In this document: positions 9,343-16,515 of the stretch, piece after piece
Numbering within the stretch: the stretch's first letter is position 1
How the letters are laid out: the number at the start of each line of letters is the position of its first letter
NCBI RefSeq assembly: GCF_014197255.1
Contig: NZ_JACIFE010000002.1
Location: 124,001-188,000, forward strand
DNA: 64,000 nt
Source of the DNA: Bartonella fuyuanensis
Lineage (GTDB): Bacteria; Pseudomonadota; Alphaproteobacteria; Rhizobiales; Rhizobiaceae
Reading direction: 5' to 3'
Position numbers and translations under genes: made by a program
Notes under the pieces: model-generated
Told to the model about the DNA's origin: nothing
The model's input: only the letters and a program-made list of their open reading frames with translations
Database searches by the model: none

Positions 9343-9873
9343 TTACGCCGTATCTTGTGTAGCTTCTAGATGTACTCTTTTAGCTTCGATTTGACGCTTT
9401 AAATGAATCTTAAGAAGAGGAAAAGTCGCTTCGACTTCTTCCATATCGTTGATGTTTTGAACAAGCTCTTGCAGTTTTTTATAAAGTTCCGCCGCGAGTT
9501 CCGCTATATCTTCAGGGGGGAGTTTTATTTTTGCATCGCGATAGGTTGTATAAGCTATGCGACCGAGTTTTTTCATGAGTCCAGTAGGGATAGTTTGTGG
9601 TTTAAAACCTGCTGCTTTCGCTTTTGCCATGTCGCTAAACATTTCGCCTTCACCCGTAACAAGCCAATGAGGATTAATGTTATAGGCTGTATAATAAGCA
9701 TTAATTACTGATGATGGTGGCTCATGTGCCCCAATTTCATAATTGGCAAGGGTATTACGTTGTAAATTAAGGCGTTGCGCAAAAATACTCCGTTCTTCGT
9801 TTCCGAATATTCGTCTTATTTCACGCAACCGCTTTGCCAGTGGTGTTTTAGGTTCTACTTCCGGACGTGCCAA
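9343..9873 (-). CDS. Mu-like phage repressor, XRE-type helix-turn-helix
   Basis: The product is a 176-residue DNA-binding protein. Residues 8-55 form a cro/CI-like helix-turn-helix (PLAKRLREIR, then IFAQRLNLQRNTLANYEIG) followed by the NPHWLVTGEG box common in phage repressors. The remainder is helical and presumably mediates oligomerisation; there is no obvious LexA-type peptidase domain. It is divergent from the Ner gene, and the 33-bp palindrome between the two is the obvious operator. It most likely silences the early genes. The reading frame is intact, so the protein may still be made although the transposase is dead. Confidence 0.8.
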   Translation of the reverse strand: MARPEVEPKTPLAKRLREIRRIFGNEERSIFAQRLNLQRNTLANYEIGAHEPPSSVINAYYTAYNINPHWLVTGEGEMFSDMAKAKAAGFKPQTIPTGLMKKLGRIAYTTYRDAKIKLPPEDIAELAAELYKKLQELVQNINDMEEVEATFPLLKIHLKRQIEAKRVHLEATQDTA

Positions 9874-9889
9874 AAAAATTACCTCAACA

Positions 9890-9922
9890 CCAAATAAATT
9901 GTTTGCAAAACAATTTATTTGG
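9890..9922. promoter_or_regulatory. Perfect 33-bp inverted repeat, phage operator
   Basis: Arms CCAAATAAATTGTTT and AAACAATTTATTTGG (15 bp, no mismatch) flank GCA. The site begins 16 bp upstream of the leftward repressor start and lies about 100 bp before Ner. A promoter-like pair (TTGCAA at the dyad centre, TATACC 16 bp downstream) would fire toward Ner and be occluded by a bound dimer or tetramer. Operator function is inferred from symmetry and position. Confidence 0.78.
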
Positions 9923-10025
9923 TATATACCTATTATTACCGCCCGCTATTGAGGGCAGATATTCTACCATTAACCCCACAAAAAACGGATGGTTTGAGCA
10001 TCCGTTTAAAGCAGGAGCGAAACTT

Positions 10026-10319
10026 ATGACAACCACACAAAAATGGGATCGCCATAGTATTTTAGCTGAGCTACGCCGCCGTAACATGACCTTGGCGGAG
10101 CTCGCGAAAGCTTATCAACTATCGTCATCCAGTGTTCAACATATCTGGACACGGTCTAACGAGAAAGCCGAACGTGCTATTGCCGATTTTATCGGTTTGC
10201 CCGTCGAGCAAGTTTTTTACGACCGCTACCCCAAAAGTCGCCGTCGCATTTTTAAAGCAGCAAAACATGCCAATACAGATTCGGCAACACAGTCCGCATT
10301 GCGCGGTAATGCTGCTTGA
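10026..10319 (+). CDS. ner: Ner/Nlp-family phage regulator
   Basis: The product is a 97-residue basic DNA-binding protein. KWDRHSILAELRRRNMTLAELAKAY and the following SSSSVQHIW form the winged-helix-like helix-turn-helix of the Ner/SfsB (Nlp) family, with the conserved ERAIADFIGLPVEQVFYDRYP downstream. The ATG at 10026 is preceded by AGGAGCG at good spacing. In Mu, Ner shuts down the early and repressor promoters after induction. Here it is the first rightward gene after the operator, exactly as in Mu. Confidence 0.88.
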   Translation: MTTTQKWDRHSILAELRRRNMTLAELAKAYQLSSSSVQHIWTRSNEKAERAIADFIGLPVEQVFYDRYPKSRRRIFKAAKHANTDSATQSALRGNAA

Positions 10320-10392
10320 ATTCCGTTACACGGCTTTGCGTTTTTGCGCATTTGCCATGAATTTAAATACCATAAGATAAAAAGGTTTATCA

Positions 10393-10530
10393 ATGTCTAA
10401 AGATCAGTACGAAATAGGCAAGATAAATTGCATAGAGTTGCATCATAGAACAGCCGTTTGGGTAGTTTTGTTTTCCATAGGTGGTAAGCGGATTTTACTA
10501 ATGGGGGATGGTTATGGTTGCAGCTTATAA
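10393..10530 (+). CDS. Small phage early ORF, unknown function
   Basis: This 45-residue ORF starts MSKDQYEIGK and has AAAGG nine bases before its ATG. It sits in the Mu early region between Ner and the next gene and overlaps the start of that gene by 17 bp, a typical phage packing. Residues 22-30 are hydrophobic (VWVVLFSIGG), too short for a clear membrane span. No family was recognised; reality rests on the ribosome binding site and position. Confidence 0.45.
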   Translation: MSKDQYEIGKINCIELHHRTAVWVVLFSIGGKRILLMGDGYGCSL

Positions 10531-10912
10531 TTTATGGATGCCAGAGGCAAAAAGAGAAATTTTTAATCCTTATTCAGAAGCTGAGCGATTACAAATGATG
10601 CTTTCCTGTTCTTTAAAAGCAGTGAGTGGAGGCTTTCGACATATACCGATACGGTATATTATTGACCCCCCGCATGGCTTATTTGATGCGATATTAGCAC
10701 GGCAGATTGCTATTCATATTTTGCATTATCAATTTGAGGTGCCGCGGCGGCGTATTGTTGCCATGCAAGTACGGAAGCAGACTGCTATCTTTCTTGCTTT
10801 GCAAGTGATTAACCGGCGTTTGGAAGAACCCGTTTTTGCGAAAGCTTATCGAAGATGGGCGGGGCGTGCGATGGATTTATTCTTTAAAGAGATCAGAAAG
10901 GCGGCAGCGTGA
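10514..10912 (+). CDS. Phage early protein with possible DnaA domain IV-like segment
   Basis: The product has 132 residues and is rich in Arg. The ATG at 10514 follows GGGGGA; an ATG two codons earlier is less well placed. Residues 55-115 (ARQIAIHILHYQFEVP, then RRRIVAMQVRKQTAIFLALQV) recall the C-terminal DNA-binding domain of DnaA, in which a helix after F-x-V is followed by R-x-x-A-x-Y-L. The GRDH signature is not obvious, so this is only a suggestion. The stop overlaps the next start (TGATG), so the two are probably translated together. Its role in the phage is unknown. Confidence 0.6.
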   Translation: MVAAYNLWMPEAKREIFNPYSEAERLQMMLSCSLKAVSGGFRHIPIRYIIDPPHGLFDAILARQIAIHILHYQFEVPRRRIVAMQVRKQTAIFLALQVINRRLEEPVFAKAYRRWAGRAMDLFFKEIRKAAA

Positions 10913-11907
10913 TGGCACAGTTTCAAAAGCTTGCTCTTGATGTGATTGTGGTGCCGGAGCGTATACGCCCTGTAGATGATGAGCATGCCAAGGCACTTGC
11001 ACAATCAATAGTGCGGGAGGGATTGATGAATCCGATTACGGTGCGCCATACTCCCAATGCTAAGGAAGGCAATTATACGCTTATTGCTGGTGCGCATCGG
11101 CTTCGTGCTGCTGAGCTTTTGGGCTATAGTGACATTGATGCGGTTGTGGTGCAGGCTGATAAGGACAATGCCGCGCTTTTAGAAGTGGCTGAAAACCTGT
11201 TTCGCAATGAATTGTCAGTGATTGATCGTGCACTTTTTGTCCAGACTTACCGCGAATTGTGGGAAAAGAAGTATGGGGAAATTAAGGTTGGTGGGGACGG
11301 TAGTAATCAACATAAAGTCAAAAAAGAGCAATTGGGTAAAGTTTATCCTATTGCTCAAATCAGTGATAATGCCTCTTCAAATGACAATAAAATCGGGTGT
11401 GAAGGAGACAAAGTGGCAAAGGTGCAAGTTGCACCTTTGATCGGTGGTGATGCACATTTAAAGCAATTGGGCCAAGTTGACCCTATTGCTCAAATGGAGG
11501 GAGAAGATGGCAAGAGGAGAACTTTATCTTTTGCTAAACATGTGGCGGACCGCATTGGTTTTTCTCAAGATGTTGTAAAACGTCTTAACTGTATTGCCCA
11601 ACATTTACAGACGGAGTTGCGCTCTGTTTTGCGGGGGACAGCATTGGCGGATAATCAAGCGCAGTTGTTAAAATTAGCCAAGATGGAGCCGGTTGCGCAA
11701 CGGCGGGTGGCGATTGCGCTCCAACAGGTTGAGGGGGTTTTACGGCGGGCTGTTGATTTGGTCAATGGGGTTAATACGCCGCCGCAAATTAATGAACAGG
11801 AACGGATTTTTGCGCAGTTATTAGAGGTGTGGCAGAGAGCAGATGCGCAGACAAAGGCGCGGTTTTGTGATTATCTTGCAAGAGAACGAGGGGAGGTGCT
11901 GTCATGA
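10912..11907 (+). CDS. ParB/Spo0J-type protein of Mu-like prophage
   Basis: The product has 331 residues. Residues 5-105 are a ParB N-terminal domain with the phosphate-loop motif GAHRLRAAELLGY (canonical ParB has GERR or GxHR) and VAENLFRNELS, the box that in ParB proteins contacts partner molecules. A helix-turn-helix-like region (FAKHVADRIGFSQDVVKRL) follows around residue 210. The segment between them is unusual: L-G-K-V-Y-P-I-A-Q and L-G-Q-V-D-P-I-A-Q are encoded by two 33-bp DNA copies, and LAKMEPVAQ appears later. The ATG at 10912 is preferred over a GTG one codon earlier. ParB-like genes precede the transposase in some Mu-like phages; whether it segregates DNA or regulates is unknown. 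Confidence 0.82.
   Translation: MAQFQKLALDVIVVPERIRPVDDEHAKALAQSIVREGLMNPITVRHTPNAKEGNYTLIAGAHRLRAAELLGYSDIDAVVVQADKDNAALLEVAENLFRNELSVIDRALFVQTYRELWEKKYGEIKVGGDGSNQHKVKKEQLGKVYPIAQISDNASSNDNKIGCEGDKVAKVQVAPLIGGDAHLKQLGQVDPIAQMEGEDGKRRTLSFAKHVADRIGFSQDVVKRLNCIAQHLQTELRSVLRGTALADNQAQLLKLAKMEPVAQRRVAIALQQVEGVLRRAVDLVNGVNTPPQINEQERIFAQLLEVWQRADAQTKARFCDYLARERGEVLS
11328..11495 (+). repeat. Two 33-bp direct repeats inside the ParB-like gene
   Basis: Copies lie at 11328-11360 and 11463-11495, identical at 28 of 33 positions, beginning GCAATTGGG and ending CCTATTGCTCAAAT. They encode the duplicated LGxVxPIAQ peptide. The spacing is 135 bp, a multiple of three, so the frame is kept. Confidence 0.85.
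11417..11439. promoter_or_regulatory. Perfect 23-bp palindrome inside the ParB-like gene
   Basis: CAAAGGTGCAA and TTGCACCTTTG flank a single G without mismatch. The site sits between the two 33-bp repeats, in the linker of the ParB-like protein. Centromere sites of ParB proteins are palindromes of similar size and sometimes lie in or beside their parB gene, so it is a candidate binding site. The sequence is not the classic parS. Confidence 0.5.
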
Positions 11908-12362
11908 AGAGGCATGGTTGCGGGCAGCTTGATTTTTTCCAAAAGCCGGTTTTTCCCTGTCGTGAACCCGTTGCGCAGATTGATTTAGAGCGGTTTCGTT
12001 CTCGTATAAAGCGCGCTATGGCGCGGGCTTTGAGAGAATGCCGGTATGAGCGCAGTGAGATTGCAGAGCGCATGTCGCATTATTTAGGGATTGGGTGTTT
12101 AAGTAAGGCGAGTTTGGATGCTTATGTTGCAGAAAGTAAGCAGGTGGATATTTCTCTGCCGCGGTTTAAAGCCTTTGTGCGGGCGACAGAGGCATTTTGG
12201 CTCTGGGATGAGGTGGTGAGTGAAGATGGATTGTTGCTGTTGCAAGGAGATGAGGCGCGGTTAGCAGAAATTGCGCGGCTCCAGCAGGAACAGCGGGAGA
12301 TTGCGGTGCGCTTGAAAGTCATGCGTGCAACGCCGGTGCAAATTAAACGGGGGCAGTCATGA
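11904..12362 (+). CDS. Mu-like prophage early protein, unknown function
   Basis: The product has 152 residues, starts with an ATGA overlap on the ParB-like stop and itself overlaps the next gene by ATGA, so it belongs to one coupled operon. The middle (RSRIKRAMARALRECRYERSEIAERMSHYLG) is basic and helical and could bind DNA; the C-terminus (about residues 118-145) looks like a short coiled coil. Proteins of this length directly before the A gene occur in other Mu-like phages, but I do not recognise a named family. Confidence 0.68.
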   Translation: MKRHGCGQLDFFQKPVFPCREPVAQIDLERFRSRIKRAMARALRECRYERSEIAERMSHYLGIGCLSKASLDAYVAESKQVDISLPRFKAFVRATEAFWLWDEVVSEDGLLLLQGDEARLAEIARLQQEQREIAVRLKVMRATPVQIKRGQS

Positions 12363-12832
12363 AGGAATGGTTTACTATTGCTGAATTGGCTGAGGCGGCT
12401 TTGCCAGGGTTGCCTAAGAGTAAGGGTGGATTGCGTAAGATTTTGGCGACCACATGGCGTCATCAAAGTGGTTTGACATGTAAAGTTAAAGGGGTTTCTC
12501 GTCCTGTTGTGGAGGTTCACATTTCCTTATTACCGGAGGGGGCACGGACGGTATTGATAGTGCGCTGTGGTGGGGTGTGTGTTGCGCAACAAAGTCAAGG
12601 TGAGAAAAAAGCTGAGCAACGTGATCAAAAGACAAGTGTTTGGGAGCGTTATGAAGGGCTTTCCAAGGCACATAAAAGGCGATGTGAAGAGCGTTTGAAG
12701 GCACTTTGCTTTTGGGAAGATTTGCTCCATGCCGGTATGGGGGTGCATGATGCGGCAAGTTTGAGTGCTGTGCAATTTGGTGTGAGCCGGATGTCGCTTT
12801 TTAATTGGCGGCAGATGGTGGAGGGGGTATGA
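12359..12832 (+). pseudogene. MuA-type transposase, N-terminal part (separated by frameshift)
   Basis: These 157 codons encode the end-binding and enhancer-binding part of a MuA-like transposase. The Mu-type winged helix begins EWFTIAELAEAALPGLPKSK, and a second helix-turn-helix region ends SRMSLFNWRQMV. The frame then closes at a TGA (12830-12832) where homologues run on into the catalytic core. Continuing one frame over gives YERPD, an amber TAG at 12843, then LAALAP of the second half, so a frameshift plus a nonsense codon split the gene. The fragment could still be translated and bind ends. Confidence 0.8.
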
Positions 12833-12845
12833 GCGCCCTGATTAG

Positions 12846-14375
12846 TTGGCAGCGCTTGCACCTTGTTATGGTGAGGAGAATGTTTCGCAATTTGCGCCGT
12901 GTCATGAGGGGGCGTGGGAGGTTTTTTGTTCGGATTATTTGCGCTCCTCTAAACCTGCTTTTTCGGCGTGTTATCGGCGGATGGTTTCGGTGGCGCAGGA
13001 GCGTGGTTTTGAGCCCATTCCTTCTGAGCGGGCTTTGCGGCGTCGTTTTAAGGCGGAAGTTTCCAAAGCGGTTGTGGTTTTAGCGCGTGAGGGAGAAGAA
13101 AAGGCAAAAAAGCTTTATCCGGCACAATGGCGTGATCGCTCAAGCCTGCATGCACTGCAAGCAGTGAATATGGATGGACATAAGCTGGATGTTTTTGTGA
13201 ATGTTCCTTGGACAGAAAAGCCTGTGCGGCTTTATCTGATTGCCATTCAAGATCTTTATTCGGGCAAGATTTTATCGTGGCGCTTGTCGGATGCTGAGAC
13301 TTGGGAAATCGTGCGTTTGGTGATTGGGGATATGGTGGAAGCTTATGGAATACCGGAGCGGATGACCTTGGATAATGGGCGTGCCTTTACCAGCAAGTGG
13401 ATTTCTGGAGGTGTGCAAAATCGCTTTCATTTTAAGATTAAGCCGGATGATCCGCAAGGGCTTTTGACGAGTTTGGGTGTGCAATTGCAATGGACCACCC
13501 CTTATAGCGGACAGTCTAAACCGATTGAGCGGGCATGGCGTGATCTGGCAGAAGCGATTTCGAAACATCCCTTTTGTGCGGGGGCTTATACGGGCAATAA
13601 ACCGGATGCCAAGCCTGAAGATTATGGCAAGCGCGCGATAGGATTTGAAGCGTTTAAAGCTCATGTTGGTGCGCAAATTGTGGCGCATAATGCGCAAGCG
13701 GGGCGTAAGGCGGTTAATTGTGCGGGGCGCAGTTTTGATGAGACCTTTACTGAGAGCTTGCAAGCCGAGGGGACGATTATTCGGCAAGCAACGGCGGCAC
13801 AACGGGCTTTATGGCTTTTAACCTCTGAGGCATTGCGTGCGCAAAAGGGTACGGGCGAGATCCATTTTTATGGCAATCGTTATTGGGCGCGGGCGTTGAA
13901 TGAGCATGCGGGGCAAAAGGTGATTGTACGCTTTGATTCGGATAATTTGCATCAAGATTTACGGGTTTATGATTTGAACAATCGGTTGCTTTGTTTGGCA
14001 CCATGCCTTTGTGATGTGGGTTTTTATGACCAGCAGGCGGTGCGCTTGAATGGGCGTTTGCGTAAAGAATATGTGAAGGCTGTTAAAGCAGAAAAACAGC
14101 TAGCGGCAAAGCTTGCGCTTGATCACTTGGCTGATGTTTATGCCAAAGCTGCACCAAAGGAAGATGATTCAAAATCAAAGCCTCTCATCAAGCCAAAGGT
14201 TAGCTGCTTGGTTTTAAGCAATGTGGGGAATTTAGCTTTGAAAGCTAATAGTTGTGAAGATTTAGGGGATGATAAAGCTTTGGAGGCAGAAGAATTTAGT
14301 CAACATTTGCATAAAGCTTTAAAACGGCTTTCTGTTTCTGATAACGGGCGTGAAGTGGTTAAATTTCCACGATAA
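12846..14375 (+). pseudogene. MuA-type transposase, catalytic part (DDE recombinase)
   Basis: This 509-codon frame opens with a TTG and no ribosome binding site, right after an amber codon. It contains the RNase H-fold core: Asp (codon at 13173, in NMDGHKLD), Asp (13371, in TLDNGRAF) and Glu (13527, in SKPIERAWRD). The spacings of 66 and 52 residues agree with MuA D269-D336-E392. The Mu-type beta-barrel follows (HFYGNRYWARAL, KVIVRFDSDNL), and then the charged C-terminal region that would contact MuB and ClpX. All catalytic residues are present, but without the N-terminal part it cannot recognise ends. No MuB follows. Confidence 0.85.
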
Positions 14376-14411
14376 GAGGGATAAGAGAAGGAAGTTTTAA
14401 GGGGGACGATT

Positions 14412-14522
14412 TTGTATCGCGTACGGTTTGAAGCATTAACAAAGAAAGGGGGAGGAACCTTATTCATTTCAAAGTTTCAATCAACACATGAAGTTTTTAG
14501 GTATCTTTGCTTGATTGGGTGA
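14412..14522 (+). CDS. Tiny ORF downstream of the transposase
   Basis: This 36-codon frame with TTG start follows GGGGGA at reasonable spacing. The product begins MYRVRFEALT and is basic and short. It may be a phage scrap or chance. The remaining DNA up to 14630 shows no gene. Confidence 0.25.
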   Translation: MYRVRFEALTKKGGGTLFISKFQSTHEVFRYLCLIG

Positions 14523-14630
14523 GCTGTGTGGAGTGTTCATTACCTCTCAAGAGATAAAGAGAGGAGGATTTTCTAAGGAAGCCGATTTTGTATTGGGATT
14601 GGCATTGGCATAGAAAACCTCTTCAACTTC

Positions 14631-14888
14631 TCACGCTAATTGGTCAACAAAGCGTGTGCTATCTGCATATGTTGCATAACATTCAACATTTAGCGTTAAA
14701 ACACGTCGCCTTACTCCATAATCATCCCCATCTTCAATCGTTTCACTTTGTATTGAGATATTAATGGTCGGCGTTGTTTCAATAAATAAATTGAAGTCAT
14801 GCATATTGAAAATATTGTCACCAGCAGCCGTCTTTGCTGCTTTAATCAACGCAACAAAGCTTTCCCTTATCGTTTCTCTCGGATGCAT
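14631..14888 (-). CDS. Phage tail protein fragment (tail-terminator or minor-tail U-like)
   Basis: The product has 85 residues: MHPRETIRESFVALIKAAKT at the N-terminus, SIQSETIEDGD in the middle and LTLNVECYATY near the end. This pattern, a short helix followed by T-P-x-I-x-I-y-s-e-d-E and a beta strand, recalls lambda gpU-like tail-terminator proteins of about 130-150 residues. If so, the C-terminal third is missing. It is on the opposite strand to the Mu-like early genes and lies alone, so it probably comes from another phage or a rearranged late region. The family assignment is tentative. Confidence 0.45.
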   Translation of the reverse strand: MHPRETIRESFVALIKAAKTAAGDNIFNMHDFNLFIETTPTINISIQSETIEDGDDYGVRRRVLTLNVECYATYADSTRFVDQLA

Positions 14889-14973
14889 GAGTGTTCCTGT
14901 TATTTAACATTTATCCTTTTCTTTAGATTGGTATCGTGTTATGATACATAAAAGAACGAATAAAGGTGATTTG

Positions 14974-15255
14974 GTGATTGAATCTTTTGCGGATAAGCGG
15001 TGTAAAGATCTTTTAGAAGGCAATCCGCCCAGAGGCTTTTTTACCACTCTAGTACGCATAGCACAAAGAAAATTGTTTATGCTCGATAAAGCAGTTGATC
15101 TTAAAGATTTGCGCAGTACTCCGGGAAATTGTCTAGAGGCATTGAAAGGAGAGCGTAAAGGTCAATATTCTATTTGTATTAATGACCAGTTTCGTCTTTG
15201 TTTTGAATGGCGTACTAATGGCGCCTATGAAGTTGAAATCGTAGATTATCATTGA
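14974..15255 (+). CDS. higB: HigB/RelE-type toxin
   Basis: The product is a 93-residue mRNA interferase-like toxin of the HigB (killer protein) branch. Family landmarks are VIESFADKRCKDLLEG at the N-terminus, RKLFMLDKA, DLRSTPGN, the RKGQYSICINDQFRLCFEW block and the end VEIVDYH. The GTG start at 14974 is preceded by AAAGGTG and gives the usual family length; an in-frame ATG at 14941 would add eleven residues. The antitoxin gene follows after 16 bp, the reversed toxin-first order typical of hig loci. The toxin is expected to cleave ribosome-bound mRNA; that activity is family knowledge. Confidence 0.88.
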   Translation: MIESFADKRCKDLLEGNPPRGFFTTLVRIAQRKLFMLDKAVDLKDLRSTPGNCLEALKGERKGQYSICINDQFRLCFEWRTNGAYEVEIVDYH

Positions 15256-15271
15256 TCTGTAGGAGGTCGAG

Positions 15272-15568
15272 TTGAAAAATTATATAGCGATTCATCCCGG
15301 AGAAATTTTACGAGAGGAATATTTAAAAGAATATGCTCTGTCTGCTTATGCTCTTGCAAAAGCATTAAATGTTCCACGCACGAGAATAGAACGTATTGTT
15401 GCTGAGAACGGTCCAGTGACTCCCGATACAGCACTAAGATTAGCCTGTTTTTTTGATACTACTGCTGAATTTTGGCTTAACATGCAAGTTGCTTATGACG
15501 TTAGTATATTACAAATTGAAAAAGCAGACGAATTTGCCAAAATCAATAAATTTGAATGTAGGGTTTAA
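15272..15568 (+). CDS. higA: HigA-type antitoxin, XRE helix-turn-helix
   Basis: The product is a 98-residue antitoxin and autorepressor. The opening IHPGEILREEYL is characteristic of HigA (VapI family), followed by the helix-turn-helix (SAYALAKALNVPRTRIERIV) and TALRLACFFDTTAEFWLNMQ. It starts with TTG at 15272, six bases after a consensus AGGAGG, so the rare start is well supported. Together with higB it forms a two-gene operon. It should bind both the toxin and the operon promoter. Both frames are intact, so the pair may still work. Confidence 0.9.
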   Translation: MKNYIAIHPGEILREEYLKEYALSAYALAKALNVPRTRIERIVAENGPVTPDTALRLACFFDTTAEFWLNMQVAYDVSILQIEKADEFAKINKFECRV

Positions 15569-15572
15569 CCAT

Positions 15573-15611
15573 CTCCCCATTTTGAGAACAGGGAGGGGAG
15601 TTCTATTTTTT
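15573..15611 (+). terminator. Probable terminator of higBA
   Basis: CTCCCC and GGGGAG arms with a 16-nt loop are followed by TTCTATTTTTTT just after the higA stop. The loop is long but the stem is G+C only. Confidence 0.55.
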
Positions 15612-15626
15612 TAATTAAGCAACCTT

Positions 15627-15926
15627 TTAATGGGGCTTTCTAAATAGGGCATAAGTTTGCAATGACGGTTTCATGCTGTGCGGTAGTTCTGAAGTTCCAA
15701 AACCTGTAAGAATTGCAGGAATCTTTGTAATATTCAGTATTTCATCTTGAAGTTTTAAAATCAAAACTTTTTCTACTACATTCATGATGTCAACCAGAGC
15801 ACTACAATTTTTATCATCTACATATTCACAATTTACAAACTGAAACAATGCTATCCACAAATCGCATAAGAAATAGGTGTCTATCTTTATTGGACACCTT
15901 CGTGAATTTTCTCTCTCAAACATGCC
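15627..15926 (-). CDS. Unrecognised small protein downstream of antirepressor fragment
   Basis: A 99-codon frame (ATG at 15926; the open frame extends upstream to 16004) overlaps the end of the antirepressor fragment by 40 bp. The product starts MFERENSRRC and ends with ILTGFGTSELPHSMKPS and YALFRKPH. No family is recognised. It could be the C-terminal piece of a larger phage protein. Its base composition is host-like and there is no strong ribosome binding site, so its reality is uncertain. Confidence 0.35.
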   Translation of the reverse strand, partial: GMFERENSRRCPIKIDTYFLCDLWIALFQFVNCEYVDDKNCSALVDIMNVVEKVLILKLQDEILNITKIPAILTGFGTSELPHSMKPSLQTYALFRKPH

Positions 15927-16273
15927 GATCCTTTGGATGTAATTTTCGTTGAATGGAGTACCTTTTCTGTACCATCTGGTCTTTGAATGGTAATAGCGGG
16001 ACAATCCATGAATCCTTTCTTAATTTTGTCCTGATAAGGTAACAATGGACCACTTGGAGCCCGTCGATATACCCAGTCATGTTTACGCAAGTAATTCGTT
16101 AAATCTTTTAGTCGCACCTCTAACATTTTTGCAACTTCGATGAGACCAAACAGACTATCAGAGCGCTTTAAATCTTCTAAAGCTCCAGCTTTTGGCGTCA
16201 ATTCGGCAATGGTGTTATCTTTCTGCTCGATTTGACTTTGTAGATGATTTAAGACGCCAAGCAACGCTTCCAT
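15887..16273 (-). pseudogene. Phage antirepressor, KilAC C-terminal domain only
   Basis: The 128 codons encode a short coiled-coil start (HLQSQIEQKDNTIAELTPKA) and then a clear KilA-C domain: LEDLKRSDSLFGLIEVAKML, LRKHDWVYRR, LLPYQDKIKKG and SKGSACLREKIHEG. Complete phage antirepressors carry an N-terminal Bro-N, Rha or KilA-N domain of 100 or more residues before this. Here the upstream frame hits a stop within about 30 codons and no such domain is found, so the gene is truncated. It is on the minus strand and unrelated to Mu, indicating debris of a second, lambdoid-type phage. Confidence 0.8.
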
Positions 16274-16515
16274 TTTGGAATAACCAACTTGTGGTGTTGC
16301 TGATTGTGATACGGTTCGAGAGTCTTTAAGGATTTTGATTTTTTAGAAGTTGAGGCTTTTTGAGCAGCAGGTAGGGCAAAAAAACACTCCGAAAAGAACT
16401 ATTGATTCGCAATAATTAAGAGGCATATTAAAATCCTATTCTCTTAATATTTATGCATCCCTCACGGTGAAAAAGATACATAAAAACCAATAGATTGTGC
16501 ACAGTAAAAAGGCTA

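Larger units (their letters stand above)
8905..14375 (+). mobile_element. Left-end remnant of a Mu-like transposable prophage
   Basis: The gene order follows the Mu early region: leftward repressor, rightward Ner, a set of small early genes, then the A transposase. A candidate left terminus is TGTATTTTGACA at 8905-8916, with further ATTTTGACA-type sites at 9013-9032. After the transposase the element stops: there is no MuB, lysis, head or tail module, and no matching right end in the window. The transposase itself is broken. The 10.5-14.4 kb part is visibly GC-richer than the host DNA, consistent with transfer. The left boundary is my inference and the right boundary is placed at the last transposase codon. 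Confidence 0.8.

Noticed and set aside
12805-13083. Plus-strand 92-codon ORF spanning the transposase break
   Set aside because: It is out of frame with both transposase parts and gives an Arg/Trp/Phe-rich sequence without homology; a by-product of the frameshift region.
13272-13802. 176-codon minus-strand ORF inside the transposase
   Set aside because: It is antisense to the conserved DDE core; its content reflects the reversed codons of the transposase and no start signal is present.
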